Below are positions 55,731 to 63,898 of a stretch of 64,000 nucleotides of DNA, one piece after another. Source of the DNA: a gamma proteobacterium symbiont of Ctena orbiculata (GTDB lineage Bacteria > Pseudomonadota > Gammaproteobacteria > Chromatiales > Chromatiaceae); assembly GCA_003058525.1 (NCBI GenBank), contig QBVD01000061.1, positions 1 through 64,000 on the forward strand, in the 5' to 3' direction. How positions within the stretch are numbered: the stretch's first letter is position 1; each line of letters opens with the position of its first letter. The notes under the pieces are model-generated. The model saw nothing but the letters and a program-made list of their open reading frames with translations, did not search any database and was not told where the DNA came from. The position numbers and the translations under genes are program-made.

Positions 55731-55994
55731 ATGAATATTCAGGATAGTGACCTGTCGAACATAGAACGGCTACGCTGGCAGTGCCGTCGGGGCATGCTTG
55801 AGTTGGATGTGCTGTTGGAAGCCTTTCTGGAACAGCATTACTCTGAGCTCTCGCCCCGATTGCAGCGGCTCTTCATACAGCTATTGGATTTCCCCGATCC
55901 TGTCATCCACGCTTGGTGTGTCGGTGGCGAACCACCTGATGATGAGGAGTTCAGTGAGCTGATTGCCTCAATCAGGGAGACTAGGGTCTGTTAA
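55731..55994 (+). CDS. sdhE: FAD assembly factor SdhE
   Basis: 87 residues. LRWQCRRGMLELDVLLEAFL (about 12-31) includes the RGMLELD motif needed for covalent flavinylation of SdhA; EHFSxL-type helix follows. 24 bp after sdhB. The ATG at 55731 is chosen by family length. The last codons (R-V-C-stop) are written by TAGGGTCTGTTAACA, which matches the end of the MITE family in this window, so the native C-terminus has apparently been replaced. Confidence 0.9.
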   Translation: MNIQDSDLSNIERLRWQCRRGMLELDVLLEAFLEQHYSELSPRLQRLFIQLLDFPDPVIHAWCVGGEPPDDEEFSELIASIRETRVC

Positions 55995-55996
55995 CA
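55982..55996 (+). repeat. MITE end remnant at the sdhE stop codon
   Basis: TA followed by GGGTCTGTTAACA is identical over 15 bases to the left end of MITE copy 2 (63173 onward). The similarity stops at 55997, so this is a solo or internally deleted end. It supplies the TAA stop of sdhE. Confidence 0.65.
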
Positions 55997-56039
55997 TGTC
56001 TTAGGGTCGTTTGATCGGCACCACAGAGAGACCGGCGGA

Positions 56040-56399
56040 TCAGTGACTCATTGTGTCGAGTTTCATCAATATGTCCACAAGTTTGGCGGACAGCTTGAAC
56101 ATCTCTGTCATCGCCTCTTCCATACCGCTCTTGTCACCGATCTTCTTACAGTCCAGGGCGCGTTGGCTTGCCTGGTGAAATTGTGCATGTGGTTCAAGGA
56201 TGGAATCGAAAATATGACGGGCTTCTTCGCTGATAGCTGAAGATTGTGCCGGGCCGTCACTATCGAGCCATTGTCCGAGTTTGCATGAATGATGATCACT
56301 CCCCTGGAAGTCTCCCTTGTCTTCCAAGGTCGCCTTTAATTTACCCAAATACTGGATATGATCGTTCATGCGTCTAAGAAAGAAAGCGCTTTCACTCAT
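56040..56399 (-). CDS. CZB (chemoreceptor zinc-binding) domain protein
   Basis: 119 residues that form a single CZB helical bundle: His in MNDHIQYLGKL (about 13), HHSCKLGQWLDSDGP (about 36-50; the C-x-L-G-x-W core), and EPHAQFHQASQRAL (about 69-82) give the His3-Cys zinc site. CZB domains sense zinc or hypochlorite and usually sit on chemoreceptors or diguanylate cyclases. Here it is free-standing, 118 bp downstream of the roadblock gene on the same strand. Confidence 0.83.
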   Translation of the reverse strand: MSESAFFLRRMNDHIQYLGKLKATLEDKGDFQGSDHHSCKLGQWLDSDGPAQSSAISEEARHIFDSILEPHAQFHQASQRALDCKKIGDKSGMEEAMTEMFKLSAKLVDILMKLDTMSH

Positions 56400-56516
56400 G
56401 ATCGCTATTCCCTGTTGATATCTAACGATGGATAGTCGTTTCCCCGTCCGTGTTAACTTTTCTTAGGGGCTACACTTTCCAGCAATTATGATTGAATCTT
56501 GTACACTGCCCGCAGG

Positions 56517-56879
56517 TCAGATTAATTTCTCAATGCTCTCAGCAGCACGTTTGACGTCGAGAAAGATCAAGCCCAATTTTGCATTGGTTTTTGCCAGCAC
56601 CGTAACCACGGCCTCGGGGCCTGCATGGGCCATCAATACATAGCCATCGCCCCCCTTAACCAAGACCTGGTCCAATTCACCACGCGCCAACTCCTGAGCT
56701 GTGCGGTCACCAAGCGAAAGCATGGCCGCGCTCATGGCGCCTACACGGTCTTCATCCAGGGACTGTGGTAACTGAGAGGCCATAATCAGACCGTCAGTAG
56801 AGATGACTGCCGAGGCCTCGATATCCGCAGAGGTTCCATTAAGTTCACTGAGTATTGAGTTGAGCATATCTGCGCGCAT
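56517..56879 (-). CDS. Roadblock/LC7-domain protein
   Basis: 120 residues, one roadblock domain: MLNSILSELNGTSADIEASA, VISTDGLIMASQLP, GAMSAAMLSLGDRTAQEL, and VLVKGGDGYVLMAHAGPEAV then VLAKTNAKLGLIFLDVKRA. Such proteins are partners and regulators (often GAPs) of MglA-type small GTPases. The ATG at 56879 lies 8 nt after AAGGAG; the ATG at 56885 is too close to it. The matching GTPase is encoded 0.8 kb upstream in the same direction. Confidence 0.9.
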   Translation of the reverse strand: MRADMLNSILSELNGTSADIEASAVISTDGLIMASQLPQSLDEDRVGAMSAAMLSLGDRTAQELARGELDQVLVKGGDGYVLMAHAGPEAVVTVLAKTNAKLGLIFLDVKRAAESIEKLI

Positions 56880-57044
56880 GAGCATATCTCCTTGAAATGG
56901 TATGGCAAGTTAAATAGTTGCCTGTTATCCGGGTACAGCTCCGTACAGGCTGATCCGTCGGTGGTATAAAAATCCTAACAGCATGCATTTGTTTTGTTTG
57001 ACATGATGGATTCCGGTGCTTGCTGTCGTCCTTAAGCACTGGAT
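56880..57044 (-). other. Gap between the GTPase-cluster genes
   Basis: 165 bp between the unknown 216-residue gene and the roadblock gene. It contains the AAGGAG of the roadblock gene and no visible terminator, so both independent promotion and read-through are possible. Confidence 0.3.
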
Positions 57045-57695
57045 TTATTGTGATTCCCCTTTATTACTGGAATAACGGGTGTTTAGCGCCCATACCAGGG
57101 ATGTGAATTCGGATTTGTTGAAGCGGGGTATGCCCTGCAATGCCAGTACAAATCGCTGCTCATCGATATACAGGGGCCAAAATCCCAACTGGCTGTTTCC
57201 TGCGGCATCGACCAATGCCCATGCGCTGGTAGGAAGGCGCAGGTTATTATGAGTCAATGCCTTGTGTCGGCTGTCGAGAGAGGCGATATCGGCACTCAAA
57301 GCTGATAATTCGATTGCCGCTTCATGAGTAAATCCCGAAGCTGACACATGAAAGCCGTGGCTATCCGCCAGCAGTGCCTTACCACAATCGGATAGTGGTG
57401 GCAGAAGGTTCGGGAGTAACTCCTCCAATGTGCCGGGTTGGGCAGAGTGAGGTTCCTTGTAGCCTTCTACCCAGCCAAGACTTTGTGCACGAAAAAGCGC
57501 CTCTTGTGCATCTGCACCTGCCAGTCCCGTCCATTGCTCCAACGCCTGTTGTGTCAGCTCCGGAGTAGCTTCATGTTGCAGTAGTGCACAGAGTAGAGAG
57601 TGTATAGGATCGCTGTTTTGTTGAGATGCTGCATGAAAGGCACCGGCTGGCGTGGGTAACGCAAAGCGCTTATCGATGAGTCTGTATGTGGACAT
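57045..57695 (-). CDS. Unknown protein of the GTPase/roadblock cluster
   Basis: 216 residues, no signal peptide or membrane segment. The N-terminal 90 residues are helical and could form a small helical or winged domain (LCALLQHEATPELTQQALEQ). The C-terminal half, from about 115, is alternating strand and helix (GFHVSASGFTHEAAIEL, AWALVDAAGNSQLGFWPLYI, RFVLALQGIPRF), a pattern that could be a divergent roadblock-like fold; that is a guess. Starts 1 bp after the GTPase stop, so the genes are co-translated. Confidence 0.6.
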   Translation of the reverse strand: MSTYRLIDKRFALPTPAGAFHAASQQNSDPIHSLLCALLQHEATPELTQQALEQWTGLAGADAQEALFRAQSLGWVEGYKEPHSAQPGTLEELLPNLLPPLSDCGKALLADSHGFHVSASGFTHEAAIELSALSADIASLDSRHKALTHNNLRLPTSAWALVDAAGNSQLGFWPLYIDEQRFVLALQGIPRFNKSEFTSLVWALNTRYSSNKGESQ

Positions 57696-57696
57696 A

Positions 57697-58233
57697 TCAA
57701 CCTTCCAATCCGGGATCGATTGAATAGAGCAACGCCTCCACCAACAGGGAGATGTCTCTCTTTACACGCGCATCCACTTCGAATATCGGAACCTTCAAAC
57801 CGCTGTCTTCAAGCTGCAGGTAATAATCCTCCAGTCGCGGTTTCTTTCTGAGATCCATCTGTGTCACCCCGATAACCACTTTGGTAGAACCAATGAAATG
57901 TTTGAAGGCATCCAGAAAAAAATGCATGTCGCTGAATGGGTCGGGTCTGTGATTACTGATCAGGAGTATCAAACCGATACCGCCCTGGGTCAGGATCTCC
58001 CACATAAAATTAAAGCGCTCTTGCCCGGGGGTGCCATACAGATGGATGCGCTCCCGGTTGTCGAGAGATATCATGCCGTAGTCCATGGCGACGGTGGTGC
58101 CCGGTTTCTGGGTTTTCGTCATATCGCTGGCCTTCTCGTCGGTTATGACGGGTTCGATATCGCTGATCGATCCGATGGCCGTGGTTTTTCCTACGCCGAC
58201 CGGGCCGCTGAAGATGATTTTATGGTCATTCAT
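57697..58233 (-). CDS. MglA-like small GTPase (COG2229 type)
   Basis: 178 residues. P-loop GPVGVGKTT (about 9-17), Thr-rich switch I (KPGTTVAMDYG), switch II LYGTPGQERFNFMW (about 64-77, the G-T-P-G-Q of MglA/Arf-like proteins) and VTQMD (about 124), an altered N/T-K-x-D guanine motif typical of this prokaryotic branch. Predicted GTP switch in the cytoplasm. The ATG at 58233 overlaps the upstream gene by 8 bases. Genome neighbourhood with a roadblock gene supports a GTPase/GAP-type pair. Confidence 0.88.
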   Translation of the reverse strand: MNDHKIIFSGPVGVGKTTAIGSISDIEPVITDEKASDMTKTQKPGTTVAMDYGMISLDNRERIHLYGTPGQERFNFMWEILTQGGIGLILLISNHRPDPFSDMHFFLDAFKHFIGSTKVVIGVTQMDLRKKPRLEDYYLQLEDSGLKVPIFEVDARVKRDISLLVEALLYSIDPGLEG

Positions 58234-59419
58234 GGTCCTTTTTTCCTCCCCTGAGGCGGTCCAGCAGGCTTCCAAACAGCCCCCTGAGTTTTGACCTGCG
58301 GACTACAGGGGGTGCGATCAGGGTATCCACAGCACGTCGTGTTTCACCTGCCAGTTGGACGGCGCTGGCGGCACTGTAAAAGGCGAATACATAACGTTGC
58401 GGGATATTCAGTGCACTGGCCGTATCGAGCAGTGATCTTGGTTGTTCTGCCCAAAGGGCCGCGATGGGCATGGCATAGGGTGTGATGATCAGCCGGGTGA
58501 AATTGGGCCAGCGTCGCAAGTAGATGGGTTGGTGGATATTTGTGCCAGCGGGTATCCGGCCTCTGGATGCCCATAGGGCAAGTTGCCAGATGAAAGACTG
58601 GAATGAATGCTCAGTCGCATCGGCTGGAGGTGTCCAATCGGTCTTGACTGGATTTAGTTGTACCTCCAGCGTGGTATCGGGCATTGTGCTATAGGGGCGA
58701 AGTTGTCTGTCCGAAGCCGATACCCAAATCTTATTGCTGACGATGTCCAGGGTGATCCCCGGCCAAGGACCCTGTATGTTGATATTTTGGTTATAACGCA
58801 CGGCCTGGTTCAACGCCTGTTGAGCCAAACCCTGCAGATAGTGCTCTGGCTTATAGAAAATTTTATCTACATGATCTGGGTCTTCCGGATCGATATCGGG
58901 TGAGGTACCGACAAACACCTGTTCCTGGGATTCGCTCATGAGCAAGGCAGCCCGGCGAGTCGAGACAGCTTTTCTCCGTGTCGGAACCTCGCCTGGGATG
59001 GGTTTTATATCGTTACAGTGAATATCATCGATTGCCGGCCCACTATTCGTATCTACTGCGACCAAGTTGCGGCGATGGGTTTCAATCGCTGCAATCAGGC
59101 ACTCGACAGGGATCGGCTTTTGTACGAACAAAGTATGTCGGTCTGAAATCTCGAGGCTGTTGATCGATACCAGGATCAGTGGCCAGTCCGGGTGGCGTTC
59201 ACGGAACTCTTTCCACTTTTGATCACCGCCAAAGGAGTCCAGATCGAGGATGCAGATCTCCGAGGAGGCTTCTTCCGTCAGCACATAGCGTTTGTTGCAT
59301 CGGCTCGAAAAGATCATACGCAGAGCGTTGCGTTGTCGCTGGTCCATCCCGATTGCGGCCAGTCGTGTCGGACCGAGTGACGGTTCAGCCAGATTTGTCA
59401 TGCTCTTTGTCGATTTCAT
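58226..59419 (-). CDS. Pseudo-receiver-domain protein of the GTPase cluster
   Basis: 397 residues from the ATG at 59419 (AGGA 8 nt upstream). Residues about 15-110 read as a response-regulator-like receiver: CILDLDSFGGD at the phospho-Asp strand, PLILVSINS at the Ser/Thr strand and FVQKPIPVECLIAAI at the Lys strand, but the acidic pair near the N-terminus is not evident. A linker of about 60 residues leads to a large unrecognised domain (about 190-370) and a basic C-terminus (RRSKLRGLFGSLLDRLRGG) that could contact membrane or GTPase. Overlaps both neighbours. Confidence 0.65.
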   Translation of the reverse strand: MKSTKSMTNLAEPSLGPTRLAAIGMDQRQRNALRMIFSSRCNKRYVLTEEASSEICILDLDSFGGDQKWKEFRERHPDWPLILVSINSLEISDRHTLFVQKPIPVECLIAAIETHRRNLVAVDTNSGPAIDDIHCNDIKPIPGEVPTRRKAVSTRRAALLMSESQEQVFVGTSPDIDPEDPDHVDKIFYKPEHYLQGLAQQALNQAVRYNQNINIQGPWPGITLDIVSNKIWVSASDRQLRPYSTMPDTTLEVQLNPVKTDWTPPADATEHSFQSFIWQLALWASRGRIPAGTNIHQPIYLRRWPNFTRLIITPYAMPIAALWAEQPRSLLDTASALNIPQRYVFAFYSAASAVQLAGETRRAVDTLIAPPVVRRSKLRGLFGSLLDRLRGGKKDHE

Positions 59420-60146
59420 GCAATAGTTCCTGCCATGCTTTTTGTGCTGGATTCGATACTGTTTCAAGACGCTGTAGAAAGTGCGCGATCTGAGTTTTTA
59501 TTCGGGAGTGGCGGTAGATTTCGAGTAAGGCATGATGCAGTTCCAATCGTTCCGGCGCGGCCAAAACTGCACTTTCCAGGGTCTCCCGCGCTAAATCGGT
59601 TTGTCCAAACGCAAGCTGTTCGGATGCGATTTGCAGGGGGTCAGTCCGGGCATCGTCAGCCGACTCCTCGAACCGGATGAGCTGCTCATGGCTGACACGG
59701 CCTGAACTGAGTACAGAGCCGATTGAACTGAGGTTGTCATGCGATCCATTTGCCAGCAGATGGTCCGACAATTGCCGATAGGCCTCGCGCTGCAACTGGG
59801 GATGGGCCAACGCAAGCAAACGTTTGCACAAGGCAGCGCCTTTTCCATCGAGTACCAGAAAAAGATCGACAAGCGCGCCATGAATATCGGGATCCGCCAT
59901 CCCTGCCAGTAAATTGATTCGTTGTACATGTAACCAGAGTGCCTTAGGTGTTCTGGCAACCGCATGTGCATAGAAGGTCTTGGCTTGGGATTCCCAGCCA
60001 CGGGCATCGATATGCAGAACCCCCCGATAGGCTATCCGGAAGGCCGGCTCGAGAAAATGACAGACTATAGACTCACCCTCCCCGGATTCCAGTGCAGGGG
60101 ACGATTTGATCAGAGGCAGCGATATTGGATCAGCTATCCGTGTCAT
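59385..60146 (-). CDS. FimV-like TPR protein of the GTPase cluster
   Basis: 253 residues, helical throughout, no signal peptide. Helix-turn-helix repeats such as SQAKTFYAHAVARTPKALWL and LAFGQTDLARETLESAVLAA then ERLELHHALLEIY resemble TPR units; the last part resembles the cytoplasmic C-terminal region of FimV, a polar-landmark protein for type IV pili and secretion. AAGGA precedes the ATG. First gene of the cluster, overlapping the pseudo-receiver gene by 35 bases. Likely scaffold; function inferred. Confidence 0.6.
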   Translation of the reverse strand: MTRIADPISLPLIKSSPALESGEGESIVCHFLEPAFRIAYRGVLHIDARGWESQAKTFYAHAVARTPKALWLHVQRINLLAGMADPDIHGALVDLFLVLDGKGAALCKRLLALAHPQLQREAYRQLSDHLLANGSHDNLSSIGSVLSSGRVSHEQLIRFEESADDARTDPLQIASEQLAFGQTDLARETLESAVLAAPERLELHHALLEIYRHSRIKTQIAHFLQRLETVSNPAQKAWQELLHEIDKEHDKSG

Positions 60147-60435
60147 TGCCGGTCCTTATGGCAGATATATTTAGCGCAGAGACTTGTTTGCCGAATCTGA
60201 CTACGCTCAAGGCCAGCAGACTGTTTATGTTCCGCTGCTTGGCCGAATCCATGAAAACCCTAAACAGATTGTCGGTTTTTCATCCTCGAAGTTGATTAGC
60301 GTTCATCCATATAGATACTTTAATCGTTTTGTTATTCAGATTTGCTCGTTGCCTGAGTCCGCAAACGGCAGTGATTCCGCTGATGATTCGGGTTAAACTG
60401 CCCCATCTTCAGTCTGTGGATGACGAATCGTTTAA
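60147..60435. promoter_or_regulatory. Divergent promoter region between the GTPase cluster and dnaX
   Basis: 289 bp between divergent transcription units. It is AT-rich around 60280-60345. I see no convincing promoter pair or gene; the region must contain the start sites for both units. Confidence 0.35.
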
Positions 60436-62046
60436 ATGTCTTATCAGGTACTTGCACGTAAATGGCGGCCCCAGTTGTTCAGCCAGTTGGTAGGTCAGCA
60501 ACATGTGGTGAAAGCGCTTACCAATGCGTTGGAACGAGAACAGCTGCATCACGCCTATCTGTTCACCGGAACACGTGGTGTGGGTAAGACAACCCTGGCA
60601 AGAATCTTTGCCAAATCATTGAATTGTGAAAAGGGGATCAGTGCAACTCCCTGTGGTGTGTGCGATGCCTGTCGTGAGATCGATGAAGGGCGGTTTGTCG
60701 ACCTGCTTGAGGTTGATGCCGCATCGAGGACGAAGGTGGACCAAACCCGGGAGCTATTGGAAAATGTTCCATACGCACCGGTACGGGGACGCTACAAAGT
60801 CTATCTGATTGATGAAGTCCACATGTTTTCAGCAAGTAGTTTCAATGCCTTACTGAAGACTCTTGAAGAGCCACCTCCACATGTGAAGTTCATTCTGGCC
60901 ACCACTGATCCGCAAAAGGTGCCGGTGACCGTACTCTCACGCTGTCTGCAGTTTAACCTCAAGCGCCTCAGCAGGGAGCAGATCGAGTCACAGCTGCGCC
61001 ACATACTGCAACAGGAAAAGATTCTCCACGATGAACTGTCCCTCTCACTGCTCGCCAGAGGGGCCGATGGCAGTATGCGTGATGGGTTGAGCCTGCTCGA
61101 CCAGGCCATCGCCTTCGGTGGTGGAGAGGTCAAAGGATCCGATGTCTCTGTTATGATCGGCACCATCGGTGCGGATCAGATCTATCTTCTGCTTGAGGCG
61201 CTGGCGAAATCGGATGGACAGGGTGTGATGTCCCTGGTAGCAGAGATGGCCGAACGAGCGGCCGACTTCAGCAATGCCCTGCATGAGCTGCTGGCCATGC
61301 TGCATCAGATCGGGATGTTGCAGATCGTGACGGAGTATGAACCTGACGACGCCTATGATCCACAACGCCTGCGGGGGATTGCACAGACGATTTCGCCGGA
61401 GGATGTGCAGCTCTATTATCAGATTGTGCTGTTGGGGCAGAAAGAGCTGGATCTGGCACCCGATCCGCGCAGCGGTTTTGAGATGGTTCTACTCCGACTG
61501 TTGGCGTTCAGGCCGGATCAGCCTGAAGCGGTACCCAGTGAATCAGGCGGTTCGCAAGCCAAGAGCCGTGGCGTACCGAGCGGCAATCCGGCTGACCGGA
61601 AGAGAGCGGACGTGAAAACCGCTGTGCAGCCTGCAAACAATCCATCTGCGACGGATCCTTCCGATTGGGGGGGCTTCGTCAATGCAATGGATTTGGGTGG
61701 TATCACCAGCCAACTCGCCCACAACTGTACCTTTGACAGCTGGGATGGGGAGACTCTGCGCCTGACCCTCGATGCCTCAATGAAGCAGCTACGGGTCGGT
61801 CAATCGGAAAAGCGCCTTTTGGAGAGCATTAAGCGGATCCTGGGAAAAGAGACGAAGCTCCTGATCACGGAGGCGGTCCCCGAAAATGAGACACCGGCGA
61901 TGCGTCAGAAACGGCAACGGCAGGAGCGTCAAAAAGAGGCTGAATCCACGATGATGAATGATCCCTTGGTACGGGAGATGGAGGAACGTTTTTCGGCGCG
62001 TCTCCTGACCGATTCCGTCAGGCCGGTGGATGAGCCGGGGGGTTGA
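60436..62046 (+). CDS. dnaX: DNA polymerase III subunit gamma/tau
   Basis: 536 residues. Clamp-loader ATPase with Walker A FTGTRGVGKTT (about 43-53), zinc-ribbon Cys in CEKGISATPCGVCDAC (about 64-79), LIDEVHMFSASSFNALLKTL (about 124-143) and sensor-I TTDPQKVPVTVLSRC. The tau-specific tail (from about 360) is shorter than in E. coli tau (643). No A-AAA-AAG slippery heptamer was seen, so a gamma product by the E. coli frameshift is not indicated. Heads the dnaX-ybaB-recR unit. Confidence 0.94.
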   Translation: MSYQVLARKWRPQLFSQLVGQQHVVKALTNALEREQLHHAYLFTGTRGVGKTTLARIFAKSLNCEKGISATPCGVCDACREIDEGRFVDLLEVDAASRTKVDQTRELLENVPYAPVRGRYKVYLIDEVHMFSASSFNALLKTLEEPPPHVKFILATTDPQKVPVTVLSRCLQFNLKRLSREQIESQLRHILQQEKILHDELSLSLLARGADGSMRDGLSLLDQAIAFGGGEVKGSDVSVMIGTIGADQIYLLLEALAKSDGQGVMSLVAEMAERAADFSNALHELLAMLHQIGMLQIVTEYEPDDAYDPQRLRGIAQTISPEDVQLYYQIVLLGQKELDLAPDPRSGFEMVLLRLLAFRPDQPEAVPSESGGSQAKSRGVPSGNPADRKRADVKTAVQPANNPSATDPSDWGGFVNAMDLGGITSQLAHNCTFDSWDGETLRLTLDASMKQLRVGQSEKRLLESIKRILGKETKLLITEAVPENETPAMRQKRQRQERQKEAESTMMNDPLVREMEERFSARLLTDSVRPVDEPGG

Positions 62047-62223
62047 GGACAAATAACACCGGTCAGGTTTAGGCGGTCTCTGAGAACATCAAATTAACGC
62101 ACTGATATTTATAGGTAATTATCTGTGTCTTAAAGTGGTTTCCAGGATCGTGTTTGGTTGTTACACATCGAACCCCGGTACTGATGAAGGGGGGCGATAA
62201 ATGATTGAGATGAGGTTATATCC

Positions 62224-62547
62224 ATGAAGGGCGGTTTAGGCAATTTAATGAAACAGGCGCAGAAGATGCAGGCTGAAATGCAGCAGGCGCAGGAGCGTTT
62301 GGCACAGGAAGAGGTTACCGGTGAGTCTGGTGGCGGACTGGTCAAGGTCACCATGAACGGCAAACATGAGGTGCGTCGGGTCGAAATAGACGACAGCCTG
62401 ATGTCGGATGACAAGGAGATGCTGGAAGATCTGGTCGCTGCGGCACTGAACGACGCCTCGCAAAGAGTCAGCCAGAAGATGCAGGAAAGCATGTCCGGGT
62501 TGACGGCCGGCTTGGGATTGCCACCGGGGATGAAACTTCCGTTCTGA
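62224..62547 (+). CDS. ybaB: YbaB/EbfC nucleoid-associated protein
   Basis: 107 residues. [20 protein letters not shown] (about 5-24), [19 protein letters not shown], and a C-terminal [12 protein letters not shown] match YbaB. Small DNA-binding dimer that coats the nucleoid, always found between dnaX and recR in gammaproteobacteria. 177 bp after dnaX. Confidence 0.95.
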   Translation: MKGGLGNLMKQAQKMQAEMQQAQERLAQEEVTGESGGGLVKVTMNGKHEVRRVEIDDSLMSDDKEMLEDLVAAALNDASQRVSQKMQESMSGLTAGLGLPPGMKLPF

Positions 62548-62578
62548 AGCGATATGAATTTTTTAAACGGGATTTGCC

Positions 62579-63175
62579 ATGCCTAGTCCCTCACTGTTGC
62601 AGCAGTTGATCTCCGCCCTGAGATGTCTCCCCGGTGTGGGGGCGAAGAGTGCGCAACGGATGGCCTATCATCTCTTGGAGAGGGATCGCGATGGAGGCAG
62701 GGAGCTGTCAAGGGTTTTAGCGCAAGCCATGGACAGTATCGGACACTGTTCTCGCTGCCGTACCCTCAGTGAGTCTGGGCTGTGTCGACTGTGTGCCAAT
62801 CCGGAGCGGGACCCGACACAGCTCTGCATCGTTGAAACACCTGCCGATCAGGCCATGATCGAACAGGCCATCGACTACCGGGGTTGCTATTTTGTTTTAG
62901 GCGGCCATCTCTCGCCCCTGGACGGCATAGGTCCGAAGGAGATCGGACTTGATCATCTGGATGAGCGTTTTGCCGAGGGCGAGGTCAAAGAGATTATTCT
63001 TGCCACCAACCCGACAATTGAAGGCGAAGCGACTGCGCAATATATTCATGACATGGCAGAGACCCGTAAGATAAAAACAACCCGAATCGCCCAGGGTGTT
63101 CCCATGGGCGGGGAGTTGGAATATGTGGATGGTGCAACATTGGCGCACGCCTTTCGAGGGCGATCAGAGTTTTAG
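62579..63175 (+). CDS. recR: Recombination mediator RecR
   Basis: 198 residues, standard length. N-terminal helix-hairpin-helix ([20 protein letters not shown]), zinc finger [16 protein letters not shown] (about 57-72) and Toprim domain from [10 protein letters not shown] (about 80). Works with RecF/RecO to load RecA at gaps. The stop codon TAG is split: TA belongs to the target dinucleotide and the G is the first base of the inserted MITE copy 2. Confidence 0.95.
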   Translation: MPSPSLLQQLISALRCLPGVGAKSAQRMAYHLLERDRDGGRELSRVLAQAMDSIGHCSRCRTLSESGLCRLCANPERDPTQLCIVETPADQAMIEQAIDYRGCYFVLGGHLSPLDGIGPKEIGLDHLDERFAEGEVKEIILATNPTIEGEATAQYIHDMAETRKIKTTRIAQGVPMGGELEYVDGATLAHAFRGRSEF

Positions 63176-63468
63176 GGTCTGTTAACACTCATCCAATCGG
63201 CCCTGTTGCCCCTGAAAAAGCGCCAATCAAGGCGCGAGGAGAGAAGTTTGGTGGTTCCAAATGAGCGACGAGCAACACCGAGTGGCGCTTTTTCAGGGGC
63301 ACCCCAAGGGCACTTCCTTCGGGGCGCAACCCGAAGGGCTGGGGCTATTTTTCCGTCCAGCAGCGTTATCATTCGCTCATGTAGAATGACTACACATCAC
63401 TCTTTCTGCCTTGCCGGACAAAAAAATAGTCCCAGCAGAGTCGATCGGATTAGTGTTAACAGGCCCTA
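63173..63468 (-). mobile_element. MITE-like element, copy 2, inserted between recR and hinT
   Basis: 292 bp between TA (63173-63174) and TA (63467-63468). The terminal inverted repeats match copy 1 with a few changes: the right end is TAGTGTTAACAGGCCC, the left end GGGTCTGTTAACACTCATCC. On the minus strand it is collinear with copy 1 and carries 27 extra bases near 63295-63325. Internal hairpins built on TGGCGCTTTTTCAG and its complement are conserved. No transposase. Deleting the element and one TA joins the recR stop directly to the hinT ribosome binding site. Confidence 0.87.
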
Positions 63469-63477
63469 GGAGAAAGT

Positions 63478-63822
63478 ATGAGCGACTGCCTTTTCTGTAA
63501 GTTTGTCAATGGCGAGATTAAACCCGACAAGGTTTATGAAGATGAAGAACTGCTTGCCTTCCGGGACATCAGTCCACAAGCCCCGATCCATATATTGGTC
63601 ATCCCCAAACGGCATATCTCCACCCTCAACGATCTCGAATCCGATGATGAGGCGTTGATGGGCAAGCTCATCCTGGCAGCGCAGAGGGTGGCTAAAGAGG
63701 AAGGGATTGATGAGGTGGGCTACCGGACAGTCATCAACTGTAACGAGGACGCTGGGCAGTCGGTTTTCCATATCCATCTGCACCTGCTGGGTGGCCGCCA
63801 TATGAAGTGGCCTCCCGGATAG
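63478..63822 (+). CDS. hinT: Histidine-triad nucleotide-binding protein (HinT family)
   Basis: 114 residues. CLFCKFVNGEI at the start (Cys pair seen in many HIT proteins), HILVIPKRHISTLNDL in the middle and VFHIHLHLLGGRHMKWPPG at the C-terminus with the H-x-H-x-H triad. Purine nucleoside phosphoramidase. Its GGAG ribosome binding site directly abuts the MITE end, so ancestral co-transcription with recR was probably interrupted or reduced. Confidence 0.93.
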   Translation: MSDCLFCKFVNGEIKPDKVYEDEELLAFRDISPQAPIHILVIPKRHISTLNDLESDDEALMGKLILAAQRVAKEEGIDEVGYRTVINCNEDAGQSVFHIHLHLLGGRHMKWPPG

Positions 63823-63898
63823 AGTAAGGAGCAGGGGAAACAGCGGTGTACCAGACCCCAGATTTAATCGGTGCGCCATGTGATCCTCACTTCCAACC

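Noticed and set aside
60184..60396. 70-residue open frame upstream of dnaX
   Set aside because: No Shine-Dalgarno and no motif; lies in the divergent promoter region.
61500..61700. Programmed frameshift site for a gamma product in dnaX
   Set aside because: No A-AAA-AAG or similar A-rich slippery heptamer with a following stem was found in the gamma/tau boundary region.
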